Assembly: GCA_023954795.1 (NCBI GenBank)
Contig: JAGSHA010000009.1
Coordinates: forward strand, 1 to 28,351
DNA: 28,351 nucleotides
Source: Oceanospirillaceae bacterium
GTDB taxonomy: Bacteria > Pseudomonadota > Gammaproteobacteria > Pseudomonadales > Balneatricaceae
Direction: 5' to 3'
The first letter of the stretch is position 1, and each line of letters opens with the position of its first letter. A program made the translations under genes and the position numbers. Shown piece after piece: positions 15,723 to 23,947 of this stretch. The notes beneath the pieces were generated by a model that saw only the letters and a list, made by a program, of their open reading frames with translations, searched no databases and was not told the origin of the DNA.

Positions 15723-16307
15723 TTAGCCAGCAAAGTTCTCGTTTACAAAGTCCCAGTTAACCAACTGCCAAAAGGCTTTCAGATAATCCGGGCGTACATT
15801 GCGGTAATCGATATAGTAGGCGTGTTCCCATAGATCGACTGTCAGCAACGCAGTTTGACCGGCGGTCATCGGTGTGCCGGCATTGCTGGTGTTGACGATC
15901 TCCAGAGACCCGTCCGGGTTTTTAACCAGCCAAGTCCAGCTGGAACCAAAGTTGTTAACGGCCTTGTCGTTCAGTTCTTCCTGAAACGCTGCAAATGAGC
16001 CCCATTTAGCGTTGATTGCATCAGCAACCGCGCCGGCAGGAGCGCCTCCACCGTTCGGTGACAGGCAGTTCCAGTAGAATGTGTGGTTCCAGATTTGCGC
16101 GGCGTTGTTAAAGACGCCACCCGCGGGTGCGGACAAGATGATCTCTTCCAGCGTTTTACCTTCAAATTCAGACCCCGGTACCAAACCGTTCAGCTTAACC
16201 ACATAGGTGTTATGGTGTTTACCGTGGTGGTAATCCAGTGTTTCGGCAGAGATGTGCGGCTCTAGTGCGTCTCGGGCATAAGGCAGCGCTGGCAATTCAA
16301 AGCTCAT
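15723..16307 (-). CDS. sodB: Superoxide dismutase, iron type
   Basis: This cytoplasmic enzyme converts superoxide to hydrogen peroxide and oxygen. It is 194 residues, the normal size. The N-terminus MSFELPALPYARDALEPHIS is nearly that of E. coli SodB. Metal ligands, counting Met as 1, are His27 (YHHGKHH), His74 (IWNHTFYW), Asp157 and His161 (DLWEHAYYIDY). The active-site glutamine before IWNHT is in the N-terminal half, the position typical of iron rather than manganese enzymes. A strong ribosome site GGAGGT (complement of 16316-16321) sits eight bases before the ATG, suggesting high expression. It is a stand-alone gene on the minus strand with a dyad (16348-16360) in its upstream region. Confidence 0.98.
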   Translation of the reverse strand: MSFELPALPYARDALEPHISAETLDYHHGKHHNTYVVKLNGLVPGSEFEGKTLEEIILSAPAGGVFNNAAQIWNHTFYWNCLSPNGGGAPAGAVADAINAKWGSFAAFQEELNDKAVNNFGSSWTWLVKNPDGSLEIVNTSNAGTPMTAGQTALLTVDLWEHAYYIDYRNVRPDYLKAFWQLVNWDFVNENFAG

Positions 16308-16347
16308 GAGTGTTTACCTCCATATTAGTTACAACCATACTGCTGCC

Positions 16348-16360
16348 CTTCCTAAGGAAG
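16348..16360. promoter_or_regulatory. Small dyad upstream of sodB, possible operator
   Basis: CTTCCT-A-AGGAAG is a perfect 6+6 inverted repeat 41 bases before the sodB start codon, in the leader or promoter of that gene. Its compact form could suit a DNA-binding dimer or a small RNA hairpin, but it matches no Fur, OxyR or SoxR consensus I can recognise. Confidence 0.3.
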
Positions 16361-16490
16361 AACTCGCAGATTGGATGCGGTAAGTGCATTGAGAATAGCA
16401 CCGCCTTGAGCGGTTTTCATGGCACAAAACGTAAGGGATTATTGAATGGAAGTTGCAGTGCTGCGACTAAAGTAAGCTGAAATACGCGGG

Positions 16491-16518
16491 TTGAAGCTCT
16501 AAAATGTGGTTTCATAAC
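16491..16518 (+). promoter_or_regulatory. Candidate sigma70 promoter for the 92-residue protein gene
   Basis: TTGAAG (16491-16496) and CATAAC (16513-16518) are spaced by 16 bases, each matching the consensus at four of six positions. Transcription would start near 16525, giving a short leader to either possible start codon. Confidence 0.35.
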
Positions 16519-16546
16519 AAAAACCAGAACAAAGTGTTTACAAAAT

Positions 16547-16825
16547 ATGGGTAAGATTTTTCTTTGGATTGGAGCTGTATCTATGGCCATATTTCTGGCC
16601 AAAACACAGTTGTGGACGTCGGACACCTATGGCCCGTTTGTTGAAGGCTGTATGAAGGGTGATAATGTCACGGAAGAACGCTGCGAATGCCTGGGTAAGT
16701 ATGTACACAAGCATTTCAGCGATAACGAAGTGAAAGCAATTATGGCGCAGCAACTTGAAGGCGCTTTTGGTGAAAAGGTACGGGAAGTGGTTGCCGCCGG
16801 TTCTCAGGCGTGTCTGACCCCTTAA
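16547..16825 (+). CDS. Small membrane-anchored protein with conserved-looking cysteines, unknown function
   Basis: 92 residues. Residues 3-23 (KIFLWIGAVSMAIFLAKTQLW) form a membrane anchor or uncleaved signal. The soluble part has a Cys at 35, a CEC pair (Cys46 and Cys48) and a Cys at 89 near the C-terminus. This spacing (C-x10-C-x-C) would suit disulfides or metal binding on the periplasmic side. The ATG at 16547 has no visible ribosome site. Met13 (16583) follows GGAG by eight bases but would cut the hydrophobic segment in half, so the start is uncertain. I do not recognise a named family. It is convergent with cysQ, with a hairpin between them. Confidence 0.65.
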   Translation: MGKIFLWIGAVSMAIFLAKTQLWTSDTYGPFVEGCMKGDNVTEERCECLGKYVHKHFSDNEVKAIMAQQLEGAFGEKVREVVAAGSQACLTP

Positions 16826-16841
16826 TAGATCATCTTTTCAT

Positions 16842-16863
16842 CCGGCTGAGCGTTTTCAGTCGG
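16842..16863. terminator. Hairpin at the convergent junction, overlapping the cysQ stop codon
   Basis: CCGGCTGA (16842-16849) and TCAGTCGG (16856-16863) form an 8-bp stem with one G-U pair and a 6-base loop. TCAT/ATGA (16838-16841 and 16867-16870) extends it past a 3-base bulge. The cysQ stop codon (complement of 16856-16858) is inside the stem. It has no strong U-tract in either direction. Confidence 0.45.
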
Positions 16864-17686
16864 TTGATGAGTCCCTTGTGCTCGCTAGCGCATGCAGCGG
16901 AAAGTCAGGGTCACCCACGACATAAAAAAACGGGTTGATCAGGCTTTCCTGCTGGTTATATTTCAAGGGCTGCAGATTCTCTGCATGCACCAGTTTCCCT
17001 CCCGCCGCTTCTACGATGGCTTGTGCCGCTGCCGTATCCCACTCCGATGTTGGAAACAGGCGGGGATAGAGGTCAGCCTTACCTTCTGCAATCAGACACA
17101 TTTTTAGTGAACTGCCACTCGCCAGACTTTCGACGTTGTTGAACCGGGAGGCGAGTTTTACCAGTAATCGGTCATTCTGTTCCTGACCATGGCGGCGACT
17201 GGCCGTAACAACCAATGTCTCACCCAGCGGCCGGCTTTGAATGGCACGTACGCTGCCGTTTATCTCTTGTTTCCAGGCGCCGATACGCGGGCCTCCCCAC
17301 CAGGTTTCTTTGGTGGTTGGCAGATGAATAATACCCAGAATCGGTTGTCCGGACTGGATCAGCGCGATGTTGACGGTGAACTCGTCGTTGCGGCGAATAA
17401 ACTCTTTAGTACCGTCCAGCGGGTCGATACACCAGAACAGATCCCAGTGTTGACGGGTACTGAAGCTGATATCGTCCGCTTCTTCACTAAGCTGAGGGAT
17501 AGTTGGATTGAGCTGGCTCAGGCCCTGTTCGATGATCTGGTGGGCGGCGAGATCGGCGGCGGTGACGGGTGAATCGTCCCCTTTGGCCTGAATATCAAAG
17601 TCATCACGCTGGTAGACATCCATGATCGCATCACCTGCATCCAGACAGATCTTGCGCAGATCAGGAATAAACAGATCAACATCCAT
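16856..17686 (-). CDS. cysQ: 3'(2'),5'-bisphosphate nucleotidase CysQ
   Basis: This inositol-monophosphatase-fold enzyme removes the 3' phosphate from PAP (3'-phosphoadenosine 5'-phosphate), a by-product of sulfate assimilation and acyl-carrier-protein priming, in the cytoplasm. Metal-site motifs are in order: SEEAD (Glu68/Glu69), CIDPLDGTKEF (Asp88, Asp91, Gly92, Thr93) and SEWDTAAAQ (Trp216, Asp217). The length of 276 residues compares with 246 in E. coli; the extra length is mostly at the C-terminus. It lies only four bases after nudE, so the two are very likely one transcript of nucleotide-cleaning hydrolases. There is no strong ribosome site in the end of nudE, which fits coupling. Confidence 0.95.
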   Translation of the reverse strand: MDVDLFIPDLRKICLDAGDAIMDVYQRDDFDIQAKGDDSPVTAADLAAHQIIEQGLSQLNPTIPQLSEEADDISFSTRQHWDLFWCIDPLDGTKEFIRRNDEFTVNIALIQSGQPILGIIHLPTTKETWWGGPRIGAWKQEINGSVRAIQSRPLGETLVVTASRRHGQEQNDRLLVKLASRFNNVESLASGSSLKMCLIAEGKADLYPRLFPTSEWDTAAAQAIVEAAGGKLVHAENLQPLKYNQQESLINPFFYVVGDPDFPLHALASTRDSSTD

Positions 17687-17690
17687 AGGC

Positions 17691-18239
17691 TTACTGCTCG
17701 TTTTGTAAAAAAGTGCGAGTCATGTAGAGCGCGGCGATGGCACGGCCTTCGCTGAACTCCTCTTGCAGCACCAGGTTATCGAGATCCGCCAGTGGCCAAC
17801 TGATTACTTCCAGTTCTTCCGGTTCATCACCCTCCAAGCGGCAGGGGTAAAGATCACGTGCGATCACCACATTGATACTGTGGCCCATATAGTTGGGTGC
17901 AGAGGTCATGACCTTCAAGCTGTGCAGGCGTTCAGCGCCAAAACCGGCTTCCTCCTTGAGCTCCCGGTCGGCCGCCTGATGGGCGGATTCACCCGGATCA
18001 ATCAAACCCTTGGGCAGGGTCAGGGTGTAATCCTCAAGGCCTGCGGCGTACTCCCGGATCAGCAATACATGGCCCTCGGTGGTAACAGGCACGATCATCA
18101 CGGCCCCGTTTCCGCGGGTGGCGAGGCGTTCGTAAACACGTTCTGCACCGTTAGAAAAGCGCAGGCTAAGTTCCTCTACCTGAAACAGGCGGCTGCTGGC
18201 GGTTGGGGTGACCTTCAAAATCTCCGGTTTAGCGGGCAT
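17691..18239 (-). CDS. nudE: ADP compounds hydrolase NudE (Nudix)
   Basis: 182 residues. The Nudix box is complete at 78-100: G-x5-E-x7-REL-x-EE-x-GF (GLIDPGE through EEAGF), with metal-binding glutamates 93, 96 and 97. The flanking sequence, including LLIREYAAGLEDYTLTLPKG before the box, matches NudE. That enzyme hydrolyses ADP-ribose, AP3A and NADH-type dinucleotides in the cytoplasm. It is the first gene of the nudE-cysQ pair on the minus strand and is divergent from yrfG, 44 bases away. The nudE/yrfG-hslR-hslO order resembles E. coli, where igaA and yhgE are inserted. Confidence 0.94.
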   Translation of the reverse strand: MPAKPEILKVTPTASSRLFQVEELSLRFSNGAERVYERLATRGNGAVMIVPVTTEGHVLLIREYAAGLEDYTLTLPKGLIDPGESAHQAADRELKEEAGFGAERLHSLKVMTSAPNYMGHSINVVIARDLYPCRLEGDEPEELEVISWPLADLDNLVLQEEFSEGRAIAALYMTRTFLQNEQ

Positions 18240-18283
18240 ACTGTAAGCACTCTTAATAGCTAATTTCCTAACGCGAAACGTCC

Positions 18284-18949
18284 ATGATTGACTGGTCCCA
18301 AATCGAAACTGTCCTGCTAGATATGGACGGCACTTTGCTTGATCTGCATTTTGACTCCCACTTTTGGCTGGAGTTTCTGCCGTTGCGGTATGCGCAGATC
18401 CACGCCATGGAACCGGGTGAAGCGCGGGAGTGGTTACACCAGCGTATCATACAGGAGCAGGGCACACTAAATTGGTACTGTCTGGATTTCTGGAGCCGTG
18501 AGTTGGGAGTGGATGTCCCTGAATTGAAGCGTGAAGTTGCGGACCGGATCGCGTTCCGGCCGCACGTGAAGGACTTTCTGGCACGCTTGCAGCAGGAAAA
18601 AATTCGTACGGTTATTGTCACCAATGCCCATTACGGCAGTCTAAACCTGAAGAAAGAGTACACCGATATCCATACGTTGGTGGATGACGTGATCTGTTCT
18701 CATGACTTCCAGTTACCCAAAGAAGATGTGCGTTTCTGGGATAAACTGAAGGAAGTTGAGCCGTTTGATCCGAGTCGTACATTGCTGGTGGATGACAGTC
18801 TGCCGGTGCTGCGCTCAGCGCAGGAATACGGTATTCGCTATCTACTGTCGATTGTTCAGCCGGACAGTCAGGCGCCGCGACGGGAGATAGATGAGTTCAG
18901 TGCGATCGACCATTTTGATGAAATAATGCCGAAGAAGTCCGATTCATGA
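18284..18949 (+). CDS. yrfG: GMP/IMP 5'-nucleotidase YrfG (HAD family)
   Basis: 221 residues of haloacid-dehalogenase type. Motif I is DMDGTLLD with nucleophile Asp13 and Asp15. Motif II is VTNAH (Thr113), motif III is the lysine in LPKED (Lys146), and motif IV is LVDDS (Asp170, Asp171). An all-helical cap lies between motifs I and II. By family it dephosphorylates IMP and GMP in the cytoplasm. Its stop overlaps the hslR start as ATGA (18946-18949), so the two are translationally coupled. The ribosome site before the ATG is weak. Confidence 0.92.
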   Translation: MIDWSQIETVLLDMDGTLLDLHFDSHFWLEFLPLRYAQIHAMEPGEAREWLHQRIIQEQGTLNWYCLDFWSRELGVDVPELKREVADRIAFRPHVKDFLARLQQEKIRTVIVTNAHYGSLNLKKEYTDIHTLVDDVICSHDFQLPKEDVRFWDKLKEVEPFDPSRTLLVDDSLPVLRSAQEYGIRYLLSIVQPDSQAPRREIDEFSAIDHFDEIMPKKSDS

Positions 18950-19353
18950 GTGAACATAAAAGTGCATCGCAGGATGTCAAAGTCCGTCTGGATAAATGGC
19001 TGTGGGCTGCACGCTTTTATCGAACACGCGCGATTGCCAAACAGATGATCGACGGCGGTAAAGTTCACTACAACGGTCAGCGCACAAAATGCAGTCGTCA
19101 TGTAGAGCTGGGAGCCAAGATTGAGATCCGTCAGGGTTTTGATGAAAAAGTAGTCATCGTTGAAGCGCTTTCCGATCAGCGTCGCGGTGCACCTGAAGCA
19201 CAGGAACTGTATCGCGAAACAGATGCCAGCGTGGCTAAACGTGAAGAAAATGCCGCACAACGTAAAGCGCAGGGCTCCAGCCTGAACCCGCGTCATCGCC
19301 CGAATAAAAAAGAACGGCGTCAGATTCGTGGCTTTAAAGATCAGCCAGTCTGA
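18946..19353 (+). CDS. hslR: Heat-shock protein 15 (ribosome-associated, S4 domain)
   Basis: 135 residues. The N-terminal S4 RNA-binding domain covers about 12-70 (VRLDKWLWAARFYRTRAIAK, then GGKVHYNG and G-x-KIEI). It is followed by a basic, poorly structured tail ending NKKERRQIRGFKDQPV. Hsp15 binds free 50S subunits carrying a nascent peptidyl-tRNA and helps recycle them after heat stress. The 4-base overlap with yrfG and the downstream hslO (76 bases after the stop) match the conserved stress cluster. Confidence 0.95.
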   Translation: MSEHKSASQDVKVRLDKWLWAARFYRTRAIAKQMIDGGKVHYNGQRTKCSRHVELGAKIEIRQGFDEKVVIVEALSDQRRGAPEAQELYRETDASVAKREENAAQRKAQGSSLNPRHRPNKKERRQIRGFKDQPV

Positions 19354-19429
19354 GCAGATAGCGCACGTTCGCCGCTGTTTATGGTAATATGGCGGGCAGA
19401 TAAACAACCTCGTGTACGAATACCCCTCA

Positions 19430-20302
19430 ATGAGCAATTCTGATCAAATTCAACGTGTCCTGTTTGATGAACTGGATATCCGTGGTGTGTTGGTAGGTCT
19501 TGAAGACAGCTACCAAAAAGCACTGGAAAAGCACAACTACCCGCAAGTGATTCGCCGTGTACTCGGTGAGATGATGGCTGCCGCAACTGTTCTTAGTAGC
19601 AACCTGAAGTTTAAAGGACGATTTATCCTGCAAGCCCAGGGTGAAGGTAGCGTCTCGCTGCTTATGGCTGAGTGCAACGACCAGCATGATCTGCGTGCGA
19701 TCGCGCGTTATGAAGGTGAGTTGCCCGACGACGCCAGCTTTATTGAACTGCTGGAAAAGGGCCGGATGGCGATTACCATCGACCCTGATCAAGGCCAGCG
19801 CTACCAAGGTGTAGTGCCGCTGGAAGGCGACACGCTGGCAGCCTGTCTCGAAGGTTACTTCGGACAGTCGGAGCAGCTACCTACCCAGATGCATTTTGTA
19901 GCAGATGATACCCATGCGGCAGGATTCTTCCTGCAGGTCCTGCCAGCAGACGGCACGGGTGAAGAGGACTGGACCCGAATCAGCCATCTGGCGTCTACGT
20001 TGAAAGACGAAGAACTGCTGACACTGGACAACAACACCTTGCTCTACCGTTTGTTCCATGAAGAGCAGTGTCGTTTGTACGAGGCCGACCCCGTGCAGTT
20101 CCGTTGTGACTGTTCGCGTGATCGTAGCCTAAATACGCTGAAATTCATGACCAAAGAGGAGTTGCAGGGCATTCTTGATGAGCAGGGAAATATTGACGTT
20201 GCTTGTCAGTTCTGTAACGAGCAGTACCACTTTGATCAGGCTGATCTGGAGCTGATGTTTTCAGATACAGCGTCCGCCCCGGGCTCGGATTCCGTGCATT
20301 GA
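19430..20302 (+). CDS. hslO: 33 kDa redox-regulated chaperonin Hsp33
   Basis: This cytoplasmic chaperone is switched on by oxidation and heat. From the ATG at 19430 it has 290 residues, as in E. coli (about 292). The substrate domain contains QGVVPLEGDTLAACLEGYF. The C-terminal zinc switch is Cys226, Cys228, Cys259 and Cys262 (CDC, 30 residues, CQFC), which matches the family. A GTG at 19412 in the same frame would add MYEYPS; the ATG start fits homologues better. Neither has a clear ribosome site, so translation may depend on read-through from hslR. An AT-rich TAATAT lies near 19385 but has no good -35. Confidence 0.95.
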   Translation: MSNSDQIQRVLFDELDIRGVLVGLEDSYQKALEKHNYPQVIRRVLGEMMAAATVLSSNLKFKGRFILQAQGEGSVSLLMAECNDQHDLRAIARYEGELPDDASFIELLEKGRMAITIDPDQGQRYQGVVPLEGDTLAACLEGYFGQSEQLPTQMHFVADDTHAAGFFLQVLPADGTGEEDWTRISHLASTLKDEELLTLDNNTLLYRLFHEEQCRLYEADPVQFRCDCSRDRSLNTLKFMTKEELQGILDEQGNIDVACQFCNEQYHFDQADLELMFSDTASAPGSDSVH

Positions 20303-20384
20303 GCGGAAAAAACCAACCGGGGTCAAATAATTAGCGAACCCTGAATGGGAATCGTTTTTGAAATGGCGTTGTTGCTACTTTTTG

Positions 20385-20393
20385 TGCAATAAT
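20385..20393 (+). promoter_or_regulatory. Candidate extended -10 promoter of pckA
   Basis: TGCAATAAT contains the extended -10 TGn motif followed by AATAAT (five of six to consensus). It would start transcription near 20400 and give pckA a leader of about 100 bases. The -35 region is weak, which extended -10 promoters tolerate. No clear CRP site is visible beside it, and 20303-20384 shows no gene or terminator. Confidence 0.4.
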
Positions 20394-20474
20394 ACGCCTC
20401 CTTTTTTATATAACTATGACAATAAACTGTGCCTACTAGGTACGGAACGTCTAATTGCTTATCAGGTAACGTTA

Positions 20475-20490
20475 TTGGCGCCTACGCCAA
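20475..20490 (+). promoter_or_regulatory. Hairpin adjoining the pckA ribosome binding site
   Basis: TTGGCG (20475-20480) and CGCCAA (20485-20490) form a perfect 6-bp stem with a CCTA loop. The ribosome site AAGGGA (20489-20494) starts inside the 3' arm, so folding hides its first two bases. It may tune translation of pckA. Confidence 0.4.
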
Positions 20491-20502
20491 GGGAACCCAG
20501 TA

Positions 20503-22050
20503 ATGACCAAAGAATCTGTGAATACCGTAAACACCAACCTGAGCCCGGCTCAGCTCGTAGAAAAAGCTATTCAGTCCAGCGAAGGTCGTCTGGCTGATAC
20601 CGGTGCTTTAGTTGTAGAAACCGGTAAACGCACCGGCCGTTCTCCGATGGACCGTTTCATCGTTGAAGAGCCAAGCACTTCTGACTCTATCGATTGGGGC
20701 AACGTAAACCGTCCTTTCGATGCAGACAAATTTGATGCGCTGTGGGTGCGTGTAGAGGAATATCTGGCGGACAAGGAATCGTTTGTCGCTAATGTTCACG
20801 TAGGCTCCGATCCTAATCACTATCTGCCGGTTAAAATGACCACGCAGACTGCATGGCAGAACCTGTTCGGTCAGAACTTGTTCATCCGCCCTGCGGAATA
20901 CAACCAGAAAAGCAAAGAAGAGTGGCAGATCCTGAACGTTGCGGGTTTCGAATGCGATCCTGAACGTGACGGCACCAACAGCGAAGGCTGTGTCATCATC
21001 AACTTTGCGAAGCGTAAAGTCCTGCTGGCGGGTATGCGTTACGCCGGTGAGATGAAGAAAGCGATGTTCTCTGTACAGAACTTCCTGCTGCCTGAAAAAG
21101 ACGTGCTGCCAATGCACTGTTCAGCAAACGTAGGTGAAGACGAGAGCACAACGTTGTTCTTCGGTCTGTCCGGTACAGGTAAAACCACACTGTCTGCTGA
21201 CCCTGAGCGTTACCTGATCGGTGATGACGAGCACGGTTGGGGTAAAGGTGTTGTCTTCAACCTGGAAGGTGGTTGCTACGCTAAAACCATCAACCTGTCA
21301 CAGAAGAACGAACCTATTATCTGGGATGCAATCCGTTTTGGCGCTATCGTTGAGAACGTGACGCTGAACGAAGGCCGTACCGCTGATTACGACGACACCT
21401 CTCTGACTGAGAACGGTCGTTGTGCATACCCTCTGCAGCACGTTGAAAAGCGTACTGACACCAACATGGGTGGCGAGCCTCAGGCAATCGTATTCCTGAC
21501 ATGTGACCTGACTGGCGTATTGCCACCAGTGTCTATTCTGTCTAAAGAAGCTGCGGCTTACCACTTCCTGTCTGGTTACACTGCGTTGGTAGGTTCTACC
21601 GAAATGGGTTCCGGTGGTGGTATCAAGTCTACCTTCTCTACCTGCTTTGGTGCGCCGTTCTTCCCACGCCCTGCTGCTGTATACGCAGAGCTGTTGATGA
21701 AGCGTATCGAAGAGTTCGGTTCTCAGGTTTACCTGGTAAACACAGGCTGGACTGGCGGTTCTTTCGGCACGGGTGAGCGTTTCAGCATTCCAACGACTCG
21801 CGGTATCATCTCTGCAATCCAGAACGGTGCGCTGAAAGGTGCTGAGACTGAGCATCTGGAAGGTATCAACCTGACCGTACCTACAGCGGTACCGGGTGTT
21901 GATTCTGAGCTGCTGAACCCACGTGCGACTTGGGCAGATAAAGGTGCTTACGACGCAACGGCTAAAGATCTGATCGGCCAGTTCACCAGCAACTTCGAGA
22001 AGTTCTCTGGTGTATCTGAAGAGATCATTACTGCAGGCCCTCAGCTGTAA
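20503..22050 (+). CDS. pckA: Phosphoenolpyruvate carboxykinase (ATP)
   Basis: This enzyme converts oxaloacetate and ATP to phosphoenolpyruvate, ADP and CO2, the entry step of gluconeogenesis, in the cytoplasm. It is 515 residues, slightly shorter than the 540 of E. coli. The kinase P-loop GLSGTGKTT is at 221-229 (Lys227), and metal ligand His205 is in LPMHCSANVGE. LIGDDEHGW follows the P-loop and carries the second metal-site aspartate. RTGRSPMDRF near the N-terminus supplies the substrate arginine. Codon use is strongly biased to C- and T-ended optimal codons, suggesting high expression. The ATG follows AAGGGA with an eight-base gap. It stands alone after hslO with its own promoter and terminator. 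Confidence 0.98.
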   Translation: MTKESVNTVNTNLSPAQLVEKAIQSSEGRLADTGALVVETGKRTGRSPMDRFIVEEPSTSDSIDWGNVNRPFDADKFDALWVRVEEYLADKESFVANVHVGSDPNHYLPVKMTTQTAWQNLFGQNLFIRPAEYNQKSKEEWQILNVAGFECDPERDGTNSEGCVIINFAKRKVLLAGMRYAGEMKKAMFSVQNFLLPEKDVLPMHCSANVGEDESTTLFFGLSGTGKTTLSADPERYLIGDDEHGWGKGVVFNLEGGCYAKTINLSQKNEPIIWDAIRFGAIVENVTLNEGRTADYDDTSLTENGRCAYPLQHVEKRTDTNMGGEPQAIVFLTCDLTGVLPPVSILSKEAAAYHFLSGYTALVGSTEMGSGGGIKSTFSTCFGAPFFPRPAAVYAELLMKRIEEFGSQVYLVNTGWTGGSFGTGERFSIPTTRGIISAIQNGALKGAETEHLEGINLTVPTAVPGVDSELLNPRATWADKGAYDATAKDLIGQFTSNFEKFSGVSEEIITAGPQL

Positions 22051-22071
22051 AACCAGCTAACGGCCCGCAAC

Positions 22072-22103
22072 AAAAAAACGCCCTCAATTGAGGGCGTTTT
22101 TTT
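22072..22103. terminator. Perfectly palindromic bidirectional terminator between pckA and ppx
   Basis: A 32-base exact palindrome: seven A, the arm CGCCCTCAA, its complement TTGAGGGCG, then seven T. It can end transcription of both convergent genes (pckA on plus, ppx on minus). This is the clearest intrinsic terminator in the window. Confidence 0.97.
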
Positions 22104-22151
22104 ATGCCTGCTGTATGCATAAGTGCTACAGCTAATTGAGCGGTTTAATGC

Positions 22152-23672
22152 TTATTCGATCTGTAGTCGATAGTCGATGATCTTCAGGTGTTCCGCTTCC
22201 TGTTGCAGGTCGGCCGTCGTCAGGGGATTGTGCTGCAGCCAGCTTTCCGGAAAGCGCAGGCGCAGCTGATTATCCTCGGCGCGGAAGATAATGGCCGGTA
22301 AACGGGCTGTACTTTCGCTGCGATGCAGCAGTACAGAAATGCGTAACAGAATGCAGAGGCGACGGTAAGGTTCCTGCAGGTACTTAGGGAGCTTCTTGAA
22401 CTCTTCTTTTGGGAACTTGCGGCGGTGTCCGCGCGCCAGTGAGGCAACCAGTTGCTGGTCGCGCTTGGTAAAGCCCGGCAGGTCGGAGTTCTGTAATAAG
22501 TACGCACTGTGTTTGTGGAACTGGCTGTGAGAAATCGTCAGGCCAATCTGGTGCGTGCGTGACGCCCAGCTTAGCATGTCATGGAAGATCGGACGTTCCA
22601 GCCCCCAGTCATCCTTTACCTGAGCCCAGCCGAGCAGGGCGGTATGTTCGATCTTGTTCGCCCGCTCTGTGTTGACATGGTAGCGCGCAACGAGCGCATT
22701 GATGGTGCGCTCACGTACATCCTCATGTTCCAGGCGACCAATCGTGTCGTACAGCAAGCCTTCTCGCAGTGCGCCGGTGGAGTAATCGAGCTTGTCGATA
22801 CCCAGTGACTCCAGTATGCCTGACAAAATAGCAATGCCTGCTGGTAGTACCATGCGCCGCTCAGGTTTGATTGACTCAATATCGATATCATCGACGGAGT
22901 TAAACTTCAGCAGTTGTTGCTGCAGTTTGTAGAGTGCATGTGCGGTAATTGATTCGTCGCTCAGCCCTGTGCTCACCAAGGCATTGCGGATCGCCTTAAT
23001 GGTGCCGGATGAGCCGACACAGCTGCTCCAACCCTGCTCACGATAGCGATTGCGGATCGACAGTAATTCCTGCATTGCAGCCGTTTTTGCACGTTGAAAG
23101 CGCTCAGCAGAAATGAGGCCATCGGGAAAGAAACGCTTGGTGTAGCTGACACATCCCATATGCAGGCTTTCGAGCTCTTGTGGTTCAAAGCGCTCTCCAA
23201 TGATGAATTCCGTGCTGCCACCACCAATATCGATGACCAGCCGTTTACCCAGATCATCGGCCAGCGTATGAGCGACACCCAGATAGATCAAACGGGCTTC
23301 TTCCCTGCCGGCAATAATTTCCAGTGGCGTGCCGAGAATCTTCTCGGCTTTATCCATAAAGACGGCTGCGTTTTTGGCTTCGCGCAGCGCATTGGTCCCA
23401 ACGACGCGCACTGCACTGCGGGGCAGAGAGACAATGCGCTGTGCAAATCGGCTCAGGCAGTCGAGCCCTCGCTCTTGTGCGGCTTCGGTCAGTTCTTTGT
23501 TTGCATCCAGGCCTGCCGCCAGCTGCACTTTTTCAGACATGACGTCGATGGGCTTGAGCTCGCCTTGTGTCAGGCGGGCGAGCATCATGTGGAAACTGTT
23601 GGAGCCTAGATCAATAGCGGCAAGGAGGGTGGAATCCTGATTGTTATCGCTGCCTACATCCTGCTGGGACAT
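22152..23672 (-). CDS. ppx: Exopolyphosphatase (Ppx/GppA family)
   Basis: This cytoplasmic enzyme degrades inorganic polyphosphate; relatives also hydrolyse pppGpp. From the ATG at 23670-23672 it has 506 residues (E. coli Ppx 513, GppA 494). ASKHA-fold motifs are IDLGSNSFHM (20-29), VVGTNALREAKN (90-101), AGREEARLIYLG with the likely catalytic glutamate (about 125), IDIGGGSTEF (147-156) and SSGT. A C-terminal HD-like helical region follows, with SHSQFHKHSAY. An upstream in-frame ATG at 23762 adds 30 residues absent from homologues. A GAGG site about ten bases before 23672 supports the shorter start. Divergence from trxA-rho matches Pseudomonas, where ppk is next to ppx; here pckA occupies that side. 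GppA is the alternative name. Confidence 0.92.
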   Translation of the reverse strand: MSQQDVGSDNNQDSTLLAAIDLGSNSFHMMLARLTQGELKPIDVMSEKVQLAAGLDANKELTEAAQERGLDCLSRFAQRIVSLPRSAVRVVGTNALREAKNAAVFMDKAEKILGTPLEIIAGREEARLIYLGVAHTLADDLGKRLVIDIGGGSTEFIIGERFEPQELESLHMGCVSYTKRFFPDGLISAERFQRAKTAAMQELLSIRNRYREQGWSSCVGSSGTIKAIRNALVSTGLSDESITAHALYKLQQQLLKFNSVDDIDIESIKPERRMVLPAGIAILSGILESLGIDKLDYSTGALREGLLYDTIGRLEHEDVRERTINALVARYHVNTERANKIEHTALLGWAQVKDDWGLERPIFHDMLSWASRTHQIGLTISHSQFHKHSAYLLQNSDLPGFTKRDQQLVASLARGHRRKFPKEEFKKLPKYLQEPYRRLCILLRISVLLHRSESTARLPAIIFRAEDNQLRLRFPESWLQHNPLTTADLQQEAEHLKIIDYRLQIE

Positions 23673-23870
23673 GCTAAAAACGCCTCGAAATCTATATCGC
23701 TTGAAAGCCAGTGCTCTATGGGGTGAAGGCACAGGCAAGTCTAAGGTTACCAGAAGAGACATTACAGAACATGTATCGTCCGGCTGGCGAAGTTATACTT
23801 ATATAAGAAATAAGTCTGGCATCGTGCCGCAATGAGGCGGATCAATAGGTGCGACGATGGTGGAAGTCGG

Positions 23871-23900
23871 TTACCAAATAAGGACCGACGGTGTTATTAT
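23871..23900 (+). promoter_or_regulatory. Candidate sigma70 promoter of trxA
   Basis: TTACCA (23871-23876, four of six) and TATTAT (23895-23900, five of six) are spaced by 18 bases. The start of transcription would be near 23907, about 41 bases before the trxA ATG. The rest of the ppx-trxA divergent interval (23673-23947) holds an AT-rich palindrome CTTATATAAG (23798-23807) that may belong to the ppx promoter, and no gene. Confidence 0.45.
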
Positions 23901-23947
23901 CGGGCGTCTTATTATTCAAGCACCAGGTACATTGGAGAAAGTATCCC

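Noticed and set aside
20608..21855. Long antisense frames inside pckA
   Set aside because: They arise from the strong codon bias of pckA; the peptides look like no known family.
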